Part shown: positions 31,803-43,600 of the stretch, piece after piece
Numbering within the stretch: the first letter of the stretch is position 1
Layout: the number at the start of each line of letters is the position of its first letter
NCBI GenBank assembly: GCA_009760855.2
Contig: WPIO01000147.1
Location: 436,001-500,000 of the forward strand
DNA: 64,000 nt
DNA from: Cristatella mucedo
Taxonomy: Eukaryota > Bryozoa > Phylactolaemata > Cristatellidae
Reading direction: 5' to 3'
The notes under the pieces: model-generated
Database searches by the model: none
What the model was told of the DNA's origin: nothing
Seen by the model: the letters and a program-made list of their open reading frames with translations, nothing else
Program-made: the position numbers and the translations under genes

Positions 31803-32218
31803 ATAATAATACACTTGATAAAGAGAACTCAATCTCTTTCTAGGCGTTTCACATATGCTGCAAAGGGAAACACGATTGAATGGTGAGTGGTATCGTGCTT
31901 GATAAACAACATGAATAACATGGTTAGGGATGACATGCACAGGGTCAGCATGCAAGTGTGGTTAGTGGCAGCATGCATAGTGTCAGCACGCATAAGCACA
32001 CGAAGGACGCACCACAGGGACCCACCAAATGCTGTCCTAAATAGGTGTATTTTAAAGTTCTTTTTAAATGTGGTCATGTCAGGGGATGTTCTGACGCAAA
32101 TCGGGAGTGAGTTCCAGGCTTTGGAAGCATACGAACTAAATGCAGTCTCCAAAGGATTTGAGGTTTGCACGAGGTATTGGTAAACTGTTTGATGGCAACG
32201 AGAAGCCAGATCAGAGCC
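31803..32218 (-). repeat. Chimeric LINE-tail element, copy 2
   Basis: LINE 3' region on the - strand (tail at 31803, codons for PICVRTSPDMTTFKKNFKIH) up to AAACTGTTT near 32190, then the same 28-base head as at 14546-14578 (GATGGCAACGAGAAGCCAGA). Both copies change from LINE to non-LINE at the same base. Confidence 0.75.
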
Positions 32219-32960
32219 ATCAATCGACTGTCAAACAGCCTTCACCCTACCAAGGGAGTGGCCAGGCTTTTGAACATTGGGCTACCTCGTGACCCCGAGG
32301 CACACGTGACAAGAGCCCGTGGTCTTTGCTTAGCAATCTGCTGGCGAACGCTCTTCAGCAGCTCTATGGCTTGGTTATTATTATAATTGTATGGCTAGTT
32401 TAGACTCTTGCTAGTTTACATCTCAAAGCGTTTCGAGAGAGTTGGAACCTCTGAGCTAAACACATGCCAACCTGAGCCCCGTATTGGCACTCTAAAGGAA
32501 AATTTGAAGCCCCATTGTTAGGGCCTTAAGCTGCGCCTGATGCTCACGGCTTGGCAAGTGCACTAGACTGTGAACAGAATTAACTCTTCGAAAACTCTTA
32601 AAATAAGATTTTGCCGGCACCTAAGATAGCAAAATAGTATCGAACATGCAGACCCACTCTGTCCCCCCCCAGCCATGCCCAATTAGACAGTTTCCAGCTC
32701 AATCTAAAAAAAAAATTGGCTCCTACCAGTGGAGACACAGAAGCAATTTGCGCGAGGTGTCTTCCGACTTGGGTCACCATTCCAGGGCGAGTGAGGGAGA
32801 GTGACGAAGGTTCAAGTGATGATACTGATTGCTTGACTCCACTGAGGATGGGTGCTCGAACAAACAAGACTATTATTAATATTAAGACAATTTTACAAGC
32901 ATTTTAAGGAAATAAATATGATTCTAAGCACACTACATGTGCTTCAATGGACACATGTCA
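32219..32960. other. No gene recognised
   Basis: 32219-32390 may continue the head of the chimeric element; it ends TTATTATTATAATTGTATGG on the + strand, like a retroelement tail. A C-run is at 32663-32670. The open frame on the - strand (32867-32598) is not assignable. Confidence 0.35.
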
Positions 32961-32969
32961 ATGGATTGA

Positions 32970-34475
32970 CGATTTAGTGTATAATGGCAGCAGGCATAAG
33001 CACATTAAGAACAATTAAGGGGACTCAGTTAACGCTTGTGAGGAACAGCTGAGTTTTCAGCTACAGTCATCCCTCACTTACCACGGTCAATCAGTTTCAG
33101 ACTCTACCCGATAAGCAGATTTTCGAGAAGCAGGATTCTTTATTTATAAATCAAGTTATTCTTTCGTGGTTAGAGCATAGGAACCCCGTTCGCGACTCTC
33201 TAAATAAGGTTTCTAACATTCTTGGAGCCCCCTGGACACGAAGTAACACCACTTTAGTCAGCATTACACTAGTATTACCCAATATATTCGTCAAAATTGA
33301 GAGAAAATTACTATTGTGCATTTAATTATACTAAAGTAGCCAATCAGTGAACAGTACACTTTGACTAGCTTGGTTTCAAAACAACCGATTTTTTTTTTAA
33401 ACAACTTCTTGCCCACACACATGGAGTGGTCAAGCGGCTGCACCTGGCGTCGAAGGATTTTCGGGGGAAAGGAGGGGTGCTCGAATACATAGGCCTACAG
33501 TCCATACCTACAGTAATTTATATTGTTACTTAAATACAGGAGTGTAAAATTGACTCAGGCAGCCGAGAGTATCTACCGAGAGTATCCACTGTATCATTTT
33601 CACTATCTCGGTCAACTTTTTAATGAATATTGTTGAAAAAACCACGATAGAGGGATGCCGCAAAAGCCGAAGCAGGAAGTGGTGAGGGACGACTGTACTT
33701 GTCTGTTCAGGGGAAGTGACGACGTCATTCGAAAGTGAGTTCCGCCCTTTGGGAGCATACAAACTACAAGCATGGTCTCAAAATTTGAGGTTGGTTATCG
33801 ACACGAACTATTTGAGTTTAAAGAGAGAGTAGTACGGTGCCTAGACTAATTAGGAAGCAGTTCCGATAGATAGGCCGGAGCAACACAAAGAAGGGACCTA
33901 AAAGTGAGGGTCAAAACTTTGAAGTTTCCGTCCTACTTGATCCTAGCCAGATCAGATCGGTGAGAAGTGATGTGATGTGGCAATTGCATCGTGCTAGACT
34001 GACACACCAGTCTGGCTGCTGAGTTCAGCACCAACTCTTAAGCATCTGACTGCATAGGCCGGTAGACATGTAAGCAGTCAGTTACAGAAGTCGAGCAGCA
34101 TTTAAAAAAATACCTAGATCAAGTTAGAATTGGTACCCCTGACAAAACAGGTTTGCACTTTACAATTACAGATAGATTAAAGTAAACAGTCTAGACTATG
34201 GAGCTGACGCGATCGTCTAGTGAAAGGTCACTTTATAAACAGTACATCCTGATTATATGTAGATGCTACAGAACAAGAGTCGCATGAGTCCATTTTGAGG
34301 AATATGTTCACAACCGGTAAATTGGTTTCGTCATAATTCGATTTGAGAAAGTCTACTGCCATTAAAGCTCGAATGTAAGCAATACATGCGGCAAGGGAGT
34401 TAGGAGAGTTTAATGTTCCGGCAGGCAGGAACAACATAAAAAGCTGACTGTATACTTCCATATACACGATAGATG
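32970..34475 (-). repeat. LINE copy split by a pogo-like element
   Basis: 32970-33061 matches the LINE 3' UTR (GGCAGCAGGCATAAGCACAT) and 33698-34475 continues upstream through the thumb region to LNSPNSLAACIAYIRALMA and the YADD neighbourhood. Heavily mutated. The gap is the 632-base DNA transposon listed next. Confidence 0.75.
33064..33695. mobile_element. Pogo/Tigger-like non-autonomous DNA transposon with TA duplication
   Basis: The left end CAGTCATCCCTCAC and the right end GTGAGGGACGACTG are inverted repeats (one mismatch in 14), flanked by TA at 33062-33063 and 33696-33697, within a LINE that resumes exactly on each side. The ends are of the pogo/Tigger subgroup of Tc1/mariner elements. 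The 632-base interior has no transposase. It was probably mobilised by an autonomous relative elsewhere. Confidence 0.85.
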
Positions 34476-35539
34476 ACTTACCGAGTGGGGGGCAGCTACT
34501 TAACAGCTTTCAGAAATAATTTTAAAAGGCAAAATTTCTTTTTCAATTCAGAGGGATCCACACGGAGCCAGAACAATGTTATGGAGCCGTACCCAATGCT
34601 TTTTACCATCTTTCCATGCCTCGTAACCAGTGGTGACAGATCGACGAGCTCGGCATGTCGAGCCGAGAGCTTCCGAAGACCACTTGCTGAGCCCTTCGCC
34701 CCTTCTTGAAAGCCACTGAACTTTCGGCTGGATGGGTGCGAAGTAGACTACAGTGAGTGTGTCTCGGCCACCGAGGGGGAAGTGCTTGATCGTCCCTGGC
34801 AGTTTTAGGGGTGTGGAGTTTTAGGGTTTGCGGTAGGAGATCTTCCCTTCATCCTTGTAATAAACGGCAATCAGCAAGCCTGCACTGCCCAGGCGAAAGA
34901 GTATATGGCTGAAAACCGTTGCTGGTATCAGTGACAGCATTCTGGCCAGCCAAGCAGCCCACCATTACAGATAGTTGAGACAAAGTACTGCTGCAAAAAA
35001 CGCACGGCATAAACAGATATGCACGCCTGCACCTTGTGGTTAGGGAGGGTGTGGCAAAGAGAATTCCTTGCAGCCAGGCTAGGTAGCTAGTGCCAAAAGC
35101 CTACTGCCCCATGTGGCAGCCCGGCAAAAGTTTGAGGGTTAAGCACTTGCCATCGAGGCATCCTCGATAGGGAACGGCCTGATCACCGACACCCACGCAC
35201 GCACGCACGCACGCGCATGCACACACGCACGCACGGTTGCCAGAATGGCCTCATGAGGCGCGACGACCAGGAGCAAGGAAAACGAACGGCCGGGGAGCAC
35301 GCAGAACGGCAACTCCTGCCTCCAAAAATGGTGCGCTAGCTAGCAAACGTCGGATCGGCAGTTCTGGCCACTGAATTCCCTCACACACCGACCCCTCAGG
35401 CGTCCAGGCCCAGCGCCCATCCCTTCCACCCACAACGGTCGGAAGCTCGAAGGGTGCAGCTGCTGCCACCGACCGAGTTGTGGCTTGCTCGTCGTCACGT
35501 GCCTGCTGCTGAATGTACATAAAAGCAAGCTCGACAATG
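34476..35539. other. Downstream flank of SAAL1, no gene recognised
   Basis: A (CACG)n/(CGCA)n microsatellite lies at 35188-35235. On the - strand a second frame (35565-35251, IVELAFMYIQQQARDDEQAT) is open just after the SAAL1 stop. It may be a 3' UTR or an alternative final exon. The rest is unassigned. Confidence 0.4.
35190..35235. repeat. (CGCA)n microsatellite
   Basis: CACGCACGCACGCACGCACG followed by CGCATGCACACACGCACG. Confidence 0.95.
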
Positions 35540-36060
35540 CTATTTTTTCCGGACCACAAGACCAACCTGATCTGGGTTCATCCTCAGAATGCCTGCTGCT
35601 GCCACTTCAATCACGTTAGCAAGGTAGCTGTGAGCAGCCTTGCAGAGGTGGGCTTTCGACGGGCTATAGAGGCTGAAGATACTGTCGCAGCAGCTGCTGC
35701 TGCCATCCGCCTCGTCATCCTCCTCCTTGGGCTGATAGAAGTCGACGTCTCGTCTTTGACCTGCTTCTGGCTGGTCAGCGATGGGCCGATCGCCGGCATC
35801 GCCGCCAGCTCCTCCGGCTTCGAGGTGCTCGGCATTGCCACCAGCTGACAAGCTGTCAGCAGGGCTAGTTGAGTTGCACTCGTAAGGCTGCTCACACTCG
35901 GCGAGGGCAGCTAGACGTACATGCTCATCCTCGCGCGTGCGGGACCTGGGCAGTTGGACAGCGGCATCACTGCCACAGCGGCCGTCCGAGCTAGTTCGGA
36001 GAGCGGTCAACTTCTGGGATTCTTCCAGAGCTAGCACAGCACGATCAAATGCTATCATGG
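35540..36060 (-). CDS. SAAL1: SAAL1 last recognised exon
   Basis: Acceptor tttacttctttgcag precedes 36060, phase 1 as required. It encodes [17 protein letters not shown], a long acidic and Ala/Ser-rich linker, and [20 protein letters not shown] before TAG at 35540-35542. A donor-like CAG/gttggt near 35562 leaves room for another exon, which I could not find with confidence. Confidence 0.8.
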
Positions 36061-39000
36061 CTGCAAAGAAGTAAACGGATAAGATCATGTGTCGTCACAC
36101 GTCAGTACTAAGAAGGGAAATGGACAAGCTGAGCTGCAGCCGGCAATACTGTTGGTCCTTGGTGCACCACTAATCTAGATCCACGATGTAGACCTTAGCC
36201 AAAGGAATGCGCCCTCAGCCTGTGCAACACCGTACCCCCGTTCAAGGTCGACGAATCGCCGGCTGTGACAAGAGTGCCATACACTGACAGCAGCAGTGCC
36301 AGAGCAGAATCGGCGGGCCATTGAATGTCTTCTTCCCAAATTGCAAGGAAAAGGCTCTTCAGTGAGCCCATGACAGAATCCAACTCCATAACTGAAGGGG
36401 AAAACAACAAAGCTGAAAGCAGCACAAGTGGGTTGGGGCTTGGTCTGGCAGAAGGCGAAAGCAGTTCAGATGGAGCTCAACAGAGGGCGCTGATGCCAGC
36501 CGAGGCAGTCAATGAGCCGACTTAAGTGGACACATCGGCGAAGGCGACTCGCCATGTTCAGTAACGAGCGACATCGGCACTGACTTTGAACTGCAGCAGG
36601 CAATCAGTTTCAGCTTGTAGTGCAGCTACATTTACAGCATTAAGCACTCCTCGTAGCAGTAACAGTTCGGCTTAAACAGAATTCTCCAAGGTACATAAGA
36701 CGACCTGCTAGCGCTTTTAAATGGAGGTCTGCCGAGACTAGATTTGTGAAATGGGTGGATGCAGAGGCAGCATGATCAGAATTAAGCTACGGAAAAGGCC
36801 GCACCTTGACCAGCCATGGAGGGCAGCCGATCAAACGAAGGCAGACGAGGTGCATCGGAGGGAGGGGGTCTGGCCATATGATACACCTAGGGTAGATCGA
36901 AGACTGGTAATGGTCCTTTAACCCGGTTCCTTGTGCCTACATCCTTCCTATTCTGGCTCAGGTAAAATGAGAGGCCAACTAGAGTTCAAGGTCAGAAGAT
37001 TTCCAAAATTTGGTTTTCCTAAGCATGACCGAATGATTAATATTAACCTGGTGTAATACCAACCAACGGCAGTCAGTCTTTTGTGTGCTTTCCCATCGCT
37101 CGTCTTAGCATGACAATCGCATGCTTTTGCATTCTTGAATAAGCAGGACACTTGAATTTTCATCAACTATTGATTGATTAGTGGTCTGAGTTGCAGTTCT
37201 CAAACAGAGATTGCATTATCTTAGAAGGCCATACAAAAGACACGATTAACATTATTAGTAATTCCCTGGCTTTGACACTGAATTATACCTACTCGTAGCA
37301 TAACACAATTAGCGGCACCAAATTGAGAAAAAAAACAGCAACAGCTCGAGGAGTACACTGAAAACTGGAGCTGGTTGTGTGGCTCGAAGTAACTTGAGTA
37401 AGATAAGATGACGAATAAAACATAAAACAGCAGCCCTACTACAGACTGCAAGAATTCAACAATTATACCAGGGTACTGGTCGCCACTGGGATAACACGGA
37501 AATGGCATTTTGGCTTGGTGAGCTGCACTGGTAAGGAAAGGTTCCGACGATCACAATGTCGAGAGTCTACCCAAAATGCCCACTACAGACTACTGACTCA
37601 AGAAAACTCGCGAGACTTTTCCCTGGTTAGAAACTATTTGCATTATTTACTATTTTTACTATTTGCATCCAAAAGACCAAGACAAGGTCCATGACAAAAC
37701 CACAAGCTTCTGCACTAGCAGTGCTCAATGTCATCATGCAAATGAAGTAGGCAATCAACGTCACCTAAGTAGCCACTGGCTAGAACAAAACATAACTTAC
37801 CAATGGCACGAACACCAGCAGTGTCACAGGTGAGCAGCTGGAGAATGTGCAAGAAGACGTAGACATTCTTAGGCGGCTCATACCTGCAGCCACGGAGATG
37901 AGCTTTGTAGGCAAATGGTGAAACTCCCAATGTCTGGATCGTTTGCATTCCCTTACAAGACCCTTGGGACTCCCCCCCCCCCACCACCCAAGTATGTTTA
38001 CAGAGAGGCTTGCCAAAGCTTTTCACAATCGCAAGCACATAAACCACGGCTAATGACAGCTGGACCTGCACGCTGATATCAACCTCAGTTCATCGAATCA
38101 AATTAAGTAAGCATTATATCATTGACCATAGAGCAGCTGCAGGTCAGCAGCAAGACCTCGTGTTAGTAAAAATGGCCGATAGGGGTCATGCAGATAAGCT
38201 CACAGGATTCAGCTGGTACACGAGGGGGCAAATGGTTTCTTACGTTACATGAACCTGGGTAGCTGAAGCTTGAATATGGGCTACTTCTGCAGTGAACATA
38301 TAATACAAATCTAATTTGCTCAGCATTGCAACGACAACTACTCTCCAACTGCCGACTACGGCACATCTTTTTCAGCAGTCCTGAACTGCTACTTCTATGC
38401 TACTCACTACCTCAACTGCTCTCCTGACTCTGCTATGCTTCCCACTTTCTCTTTGTTGAGTGAGACAAAGTCTGTTGGCTACCGAATGGGTACCGAAAGC
38501 CGCTTAGGCTGTGAGTGCGCTATACAAAACTCTTCTGCGTAACACCCACATGGTCTTTATGACTTTGTGGAGTTACTGACGGAGATACATTACATTACAT
38601 TGTCCCAATCATATACCAAGTAATAAAGCTTCATGCTGCATTATTACAATATTTCTATTTGGAAAGTCGCATGCAAGCAGGCTCTTTTGCCTGTTGAATA
38701 CCGAGCAGCTAAACCAAAATATAGCAGTTGGGCTTTAAGCACACTATGCAACATGACAGTAGATCAAAGATGGATTCAAAGTAACAGCCAATTAACTAGG
38801 AGTACTTAGCAGCCAAAGGTAAGAGTCATCCATGCATCCAGTTTTCGCACAGCCTACAGAGGTATCACAGCTGAATCTGGCTCAGTAGCAACTCCATTTA
38901 GTGCTCAAACATTGCTTAGTTACCTGAAAGCATAATCAGAGTTGTGGCAGCAGATCTTGGTAGTCCGGCAGCAGATCTTTAGGGCACTAGAGCTTACAGT

Positions 39001-40562
39001 GCACTCACTATATTAGTACTAGACAAGTCATCACGTACTTCTCTATCCTCTAGACTGGCTTTGTGCATGCTCCTTGTTTTAAAAGGATATGTTAAGCTGA
39101 AAGGCTTTGCAAAAGCAACAGAAGTCAATTCAGATAAATTTTGTAGTGCATCCTGATACCACATGGCTTTGATAAATTTCTCAAAGAGCTGAAAAGCTAA
39201 GCAAATGCAGTGAAAGTCTTCTCAGATAAACTTTTTAGTGCATACTGACACACACTGCATGGTTTTGAAAAGTTCCCCAAAGATGGTTAACAGACTAAAC
39301 AGGACTGTCAGACGGCCAGGTTCAAGGACAGGTTACATTAGTATCTACAGTGGGGTCTGATTAACCAGCCCTTCGACATGGCCGTGGTGTGTGAAGAGGC
39401 ACACAAATAGATGTGTCAGCTAGAACGGGTCACGTAATTGATGTGGCAGCTGTCAAACAGCACGACAATCGAATTCAGCATTTTACATACATATTGTAAA
39501 AGTAGACCTACACCTTTAGGAACTTACAAAAGCATGACTTTGGTCTTGCGATTTTTGAACAAATTCTGACGGTACCCATAGGACATAAGAAGTTTGCTAT
39601 GAAAGCCTAACTTCTTAATACTTTATACAGCTACCACAGTTTACTGCAAGACAACAAGCAGCGGGAACAAAAGCTCAGGAACGTTTCCAGTAAACTTTGG
39701 CCAAATGTCCAAGTTGATATTCTCTGCCAATACTCGTGCTTGCTTCATCAGCAAGGCACCGGGAGCAGCTCGATCCCTCGGTGTAATGTCTTTGCAAATT
39801 TACGAATATACTCTATGAATATGCGTGGTGTTCGTGAGTGCATGAGAGAATGGGCGACCCAACAGATTTAAAGGTTAGGATCATCGGTCCTGAGAGCAGC
39901 CAACGTGAGAGGTTCTTAGCTACAGGGGTATTCCAAAAAGTTAAGTACAAGTAAAGTGTTGCTGATCGAATAGCCTTTTTTACACAGCAGCAGAGGAGCA
40001 CTTGCATGGCAAGCTTTTAGTAAGATTCACATACGATTAAAAAGGGGTTATGGTAAACAAACGAGACAGAACCTCAAAGTAGAGGTTACCAGTCGAGGCA
40101 GTAGCTGACAGGGGCCATCAGCACCACCCAACCAATCGAGGTGCTGCAGTAAAACAACAGCTTTCTGAAACTGTTCCGTGCTAAAGTAGGTCTAAAGGGC
40201 ACCAAGTGTCTCAGCTGTATGGCATACGAACCCCCTCCCCACCCCAGTCAGCAGCACGCCGACTCCTTTACTTGCCGTGGCCAAAATCGCTTTTAGTCTG
40301 AGAAGGCCATGATAAGACCATGGCCAAAATATAGACTGCCAAATGTAACATGCTACACACACACGTGGCAACATGTCTTTCCCTTAGCCTAAGGAACCCT
40401 ACCCTGCCAGGAGGGGGGGGGGGGCTACATGCACTTCCCAGTTCAGAAGATGGGACCACATGGCTTCCGACCCGAGAAAAGACTCACAGCCGCCGCAATA
40501 CCATCCGTGTATGTATATATATATATATACATACATATATATATATACGTATATATATATAC

Positions 40563-40619
<57 letters not shown>

Positions 40620-43600
40620 AAATATACTTACTGATGGTGAAAGTCAGGGTGCTTACAACGACTGTCGTAAACACTAAATAGCTTGAACTTTTACTTAGTG
40701 ACTATCAATGCATGGCTGACAGTTCTACCGTGTTGCTCAAGCCACAGAAGCTGTTACTGCCTCAATGAGCCGTTGACATGGATAAAAAATTGGTGTCGAC
40801 GAACAAGTGGGTATACAAACGGCTCTATCAAACACAGCCAGTACTAGAAGAGGCAGCAAGGCTACCAAAAAGCTAGCTGTTAATACATCCAATGCGGGCA
40901 GGTCGGACGGCACACGGTCAAGAGAGCTAGCATTAAGGGGAATGTCGGGCATTGCCGGAAAAATGGGTAAAAAAAAATGAAAGTTGAGATACGACACAGA
41001 GATAAGACACAGAAAGAAGTGTGCATCTGCGGCAAGGATAGCAGCACGCCACCAAGAGAAGTGTTTTGGATGTTGAGACCCATCGACAACCGACAATCGA
41101 CAACCGACCCGATCTGCTGCATGGCTTCTAGCAATGCCAACAGGAAGGAACTGTGCCCATTCTCGCCATCCATGCCGACTTTCACCCACGAGTTGCAGAC
41201 ACTCTGATTTGCGTCGAACAAGATGTCAACAACTTGTGCCACATTTTGCAGAAGACCATCTGCAACATGAAGGCCACCAGCTCGATGAAACACGGCAGCA
41301 TGCTGAACAACTAGCCAGGCGATTATGAAGCTGTGGGCACCAAACCGTGCCCGCATGCTGAAAGAATAAATACTTGACCATTTGTCGAACTTTGAAGAAT
41401 GAAGGTAATGGTGCGGCAGACTGAATCATGCGAATTCTCTATGGCCGACAGCCATATCGATCTGGTTGCAGAGCATGACAGAACGGTAGACAAGAAGCGC
41501 GAGGTTTCGACAAGGGTCGGAGGGTCATCGCTATCCATAAGCAGTAGTGACATGTGCCTGCAGGATACAAACAAAAGTACACGGTGGCAAAACAGAAAGC
41601 TTGCCTTTCGTCAGCCTTATCTGTTATAATAATCCACAAAAATCCACATCTAAATAAAAAATGCAAAGGGAGCAACTTACACCAAGTCTTCATGAGCAGC
41701 CATCTGCTCTGCTATAGCAGGGTGACATGCCAAGTTGCCGAGAATGCCGATGGCTATTTCCTTAAAGAACATGGCGATCACAAATTTACATAACGGTGCA
41801 ATACAGACTAAACAATGTATAGAAACTGAATCGAGCAAATTAACCAAATACTCAACACGAAAAAATTCCAGCAGAGTCAAAAAGCAAAGAGCCGTTGTGC
41901 TTTCGATCGGCAATGTAAGAATGCCGATTTCCACAACCGAAGAGCTGAACAAACAGCTCTTGACCAGGTTAACTCAGTGTAAAGAAAATCTAAGGTAAAT
42001 GCTAAATAGAGATACTACGAAAGGAGGACAGAGTGTGGTGCAGGGCAAAGAGAGAGGAGAGGGGAAAGAGGGATAGGGGAGAGAAAGAAAACAGAGCACA
42101 AAAGAGTGAGTGCCAGAGAGGCGAGAGATGGAGAGGGGAAGTGATGGAAAGGCGACAGATGGGCAAAAAATGGCAATGCTCATAAAAGCATCAACAAAAA
42201 GATGGTAGCACAAACCGTTGCTCTCGGTGATCTCGAGTTGACAATAATACCGGTGAAGATATTCACGACATCGTAGTCCTTCAGGAATGTGGCCACTTCC
42301 TGGACAAGAAGTGGAGCCAGCCAGTCAGATGACAGGCAAGCTTGCATGTGTTGCATTTGCATACATTGGGTGAAGTCTCGGCTTGCAGCTCTCAGCAGCT
42401 GAAATTTCGATTGCGGTGATGATGCAATGCCAATGAGCCCAAGCAACATACCAAATCCATTGACATGTCCCACAACAGGCAAAGCTCATTTTGGAAGGCA
42501 TCGCTGAGATTGACATTAGTAGCTCTATCACCAGCAGCACCCTCATTGTCAGCCAGGCCTGGCTTGCCATCTTGAAACTGAAAAGAACAAGACTACCATT
42601 GGCACTTCACGGATTTGCCACACACAGCATGCAGAGGTGAAACCAAGCTGTGGCAGGCGTGGCATCTAGAGCTGGACCAACAGCCTCTAGGAAGTGGCAT
42701 GCCCCTTCCCCACGTCAAAGTTGTCTCAAAGACTGAGCAAGCCCGGCCTTTCCAAGCCCTACCACTTGGTTCACGAACGAATCACTAAAACGTAGCAAAT
42801 GCTCACACCTTCTTTACTGCAGCTAACAGCATGCCGACTCCCAAGCCAGCCAGCTAGCCTAACTCGCCTGCTCGGTATACCAAGAGTTTGCTTGTGAACA
42901 TACACTGCAAGCGCACGGACGTGCGCAAATGGCATCAGCCAGGCCACGGTCCAAAACTTAAAGCACAGCAGTAGGGGGCATTGAACCTCCGCACACCGGA
43001 GTATCACATGAATGCAATATGATTTGGGCATATGCCTTTTAAAACTACAAACCTAATTAACAAGTCAACTACATGCAAGCACCACCGGCTCATGAGCATC
43101 CTTATCATCTTGCTAAACCACATGAATAACATCTTAGTCAGACTAAAAGTCTATATTCTCAGCCCCACCTAGCCATTAGGGTTGTATAGGCAGGTCCCTT
43201 GCCAAGAGCTCTGGGCCGGTCTAACGCCAGACCCTCCTAACGCCTGCAGCAGCTTCTGCGCCGATATCCGGATCTCCAAAATGACAGCAAGCAAAAACTA
43301 CGCACGGTACTTTTACAATTTACAGTCACATAATTGCATGTTATGCTCCTGCTTGGCATAACCATAGTATGGCGATCGTGAAGAATCCGAAAAGTCTAGC
43401 AACGACGATAGGATAAGAGCAAGGCTGCTTTAAAAAAAAGCTGTCGGAAACCTCGAGCATTGACCAAGAATCAGGCTAAGAACACTAGTTGGAGGGGATT
43501 GGGATTTCGATGAACCGGCGGGGGAACCCTGGCGATGGGTGCTCGATCAAACCACCAGCGGAAACAAACTCAGCCGCAAACATCAAATTGCTGGAACTGG

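Larger units (their letters stand above)
37884..41108 (-). other. SAAL1 intron 6, repeat-bearing
   Basis: It holds element C copy 3 (38336-38610), a C-run at 37972-37981, a G-run at 40412-40424 and a long TA/ATAC microsatellite (40508-40618). The remaining sequence (38620-40380) shows no gene; short frames through the TA tract are translated simple sequence. Confidence 0.7.

Noticed and set aside
35251-35565. Separate gene downstream of SAAL1 on the - strand
   Set aside because: The frame begins at a TTG inside the SAAL1 exon in another phase and has no recognisable domain; more likely 3' UTR or an alternative end.
40350-40681. Long open frames rich in Tyr/Ile on both strands
   Set aside because: They are translations of the (TA)n/(ATAC)n microsatellite.
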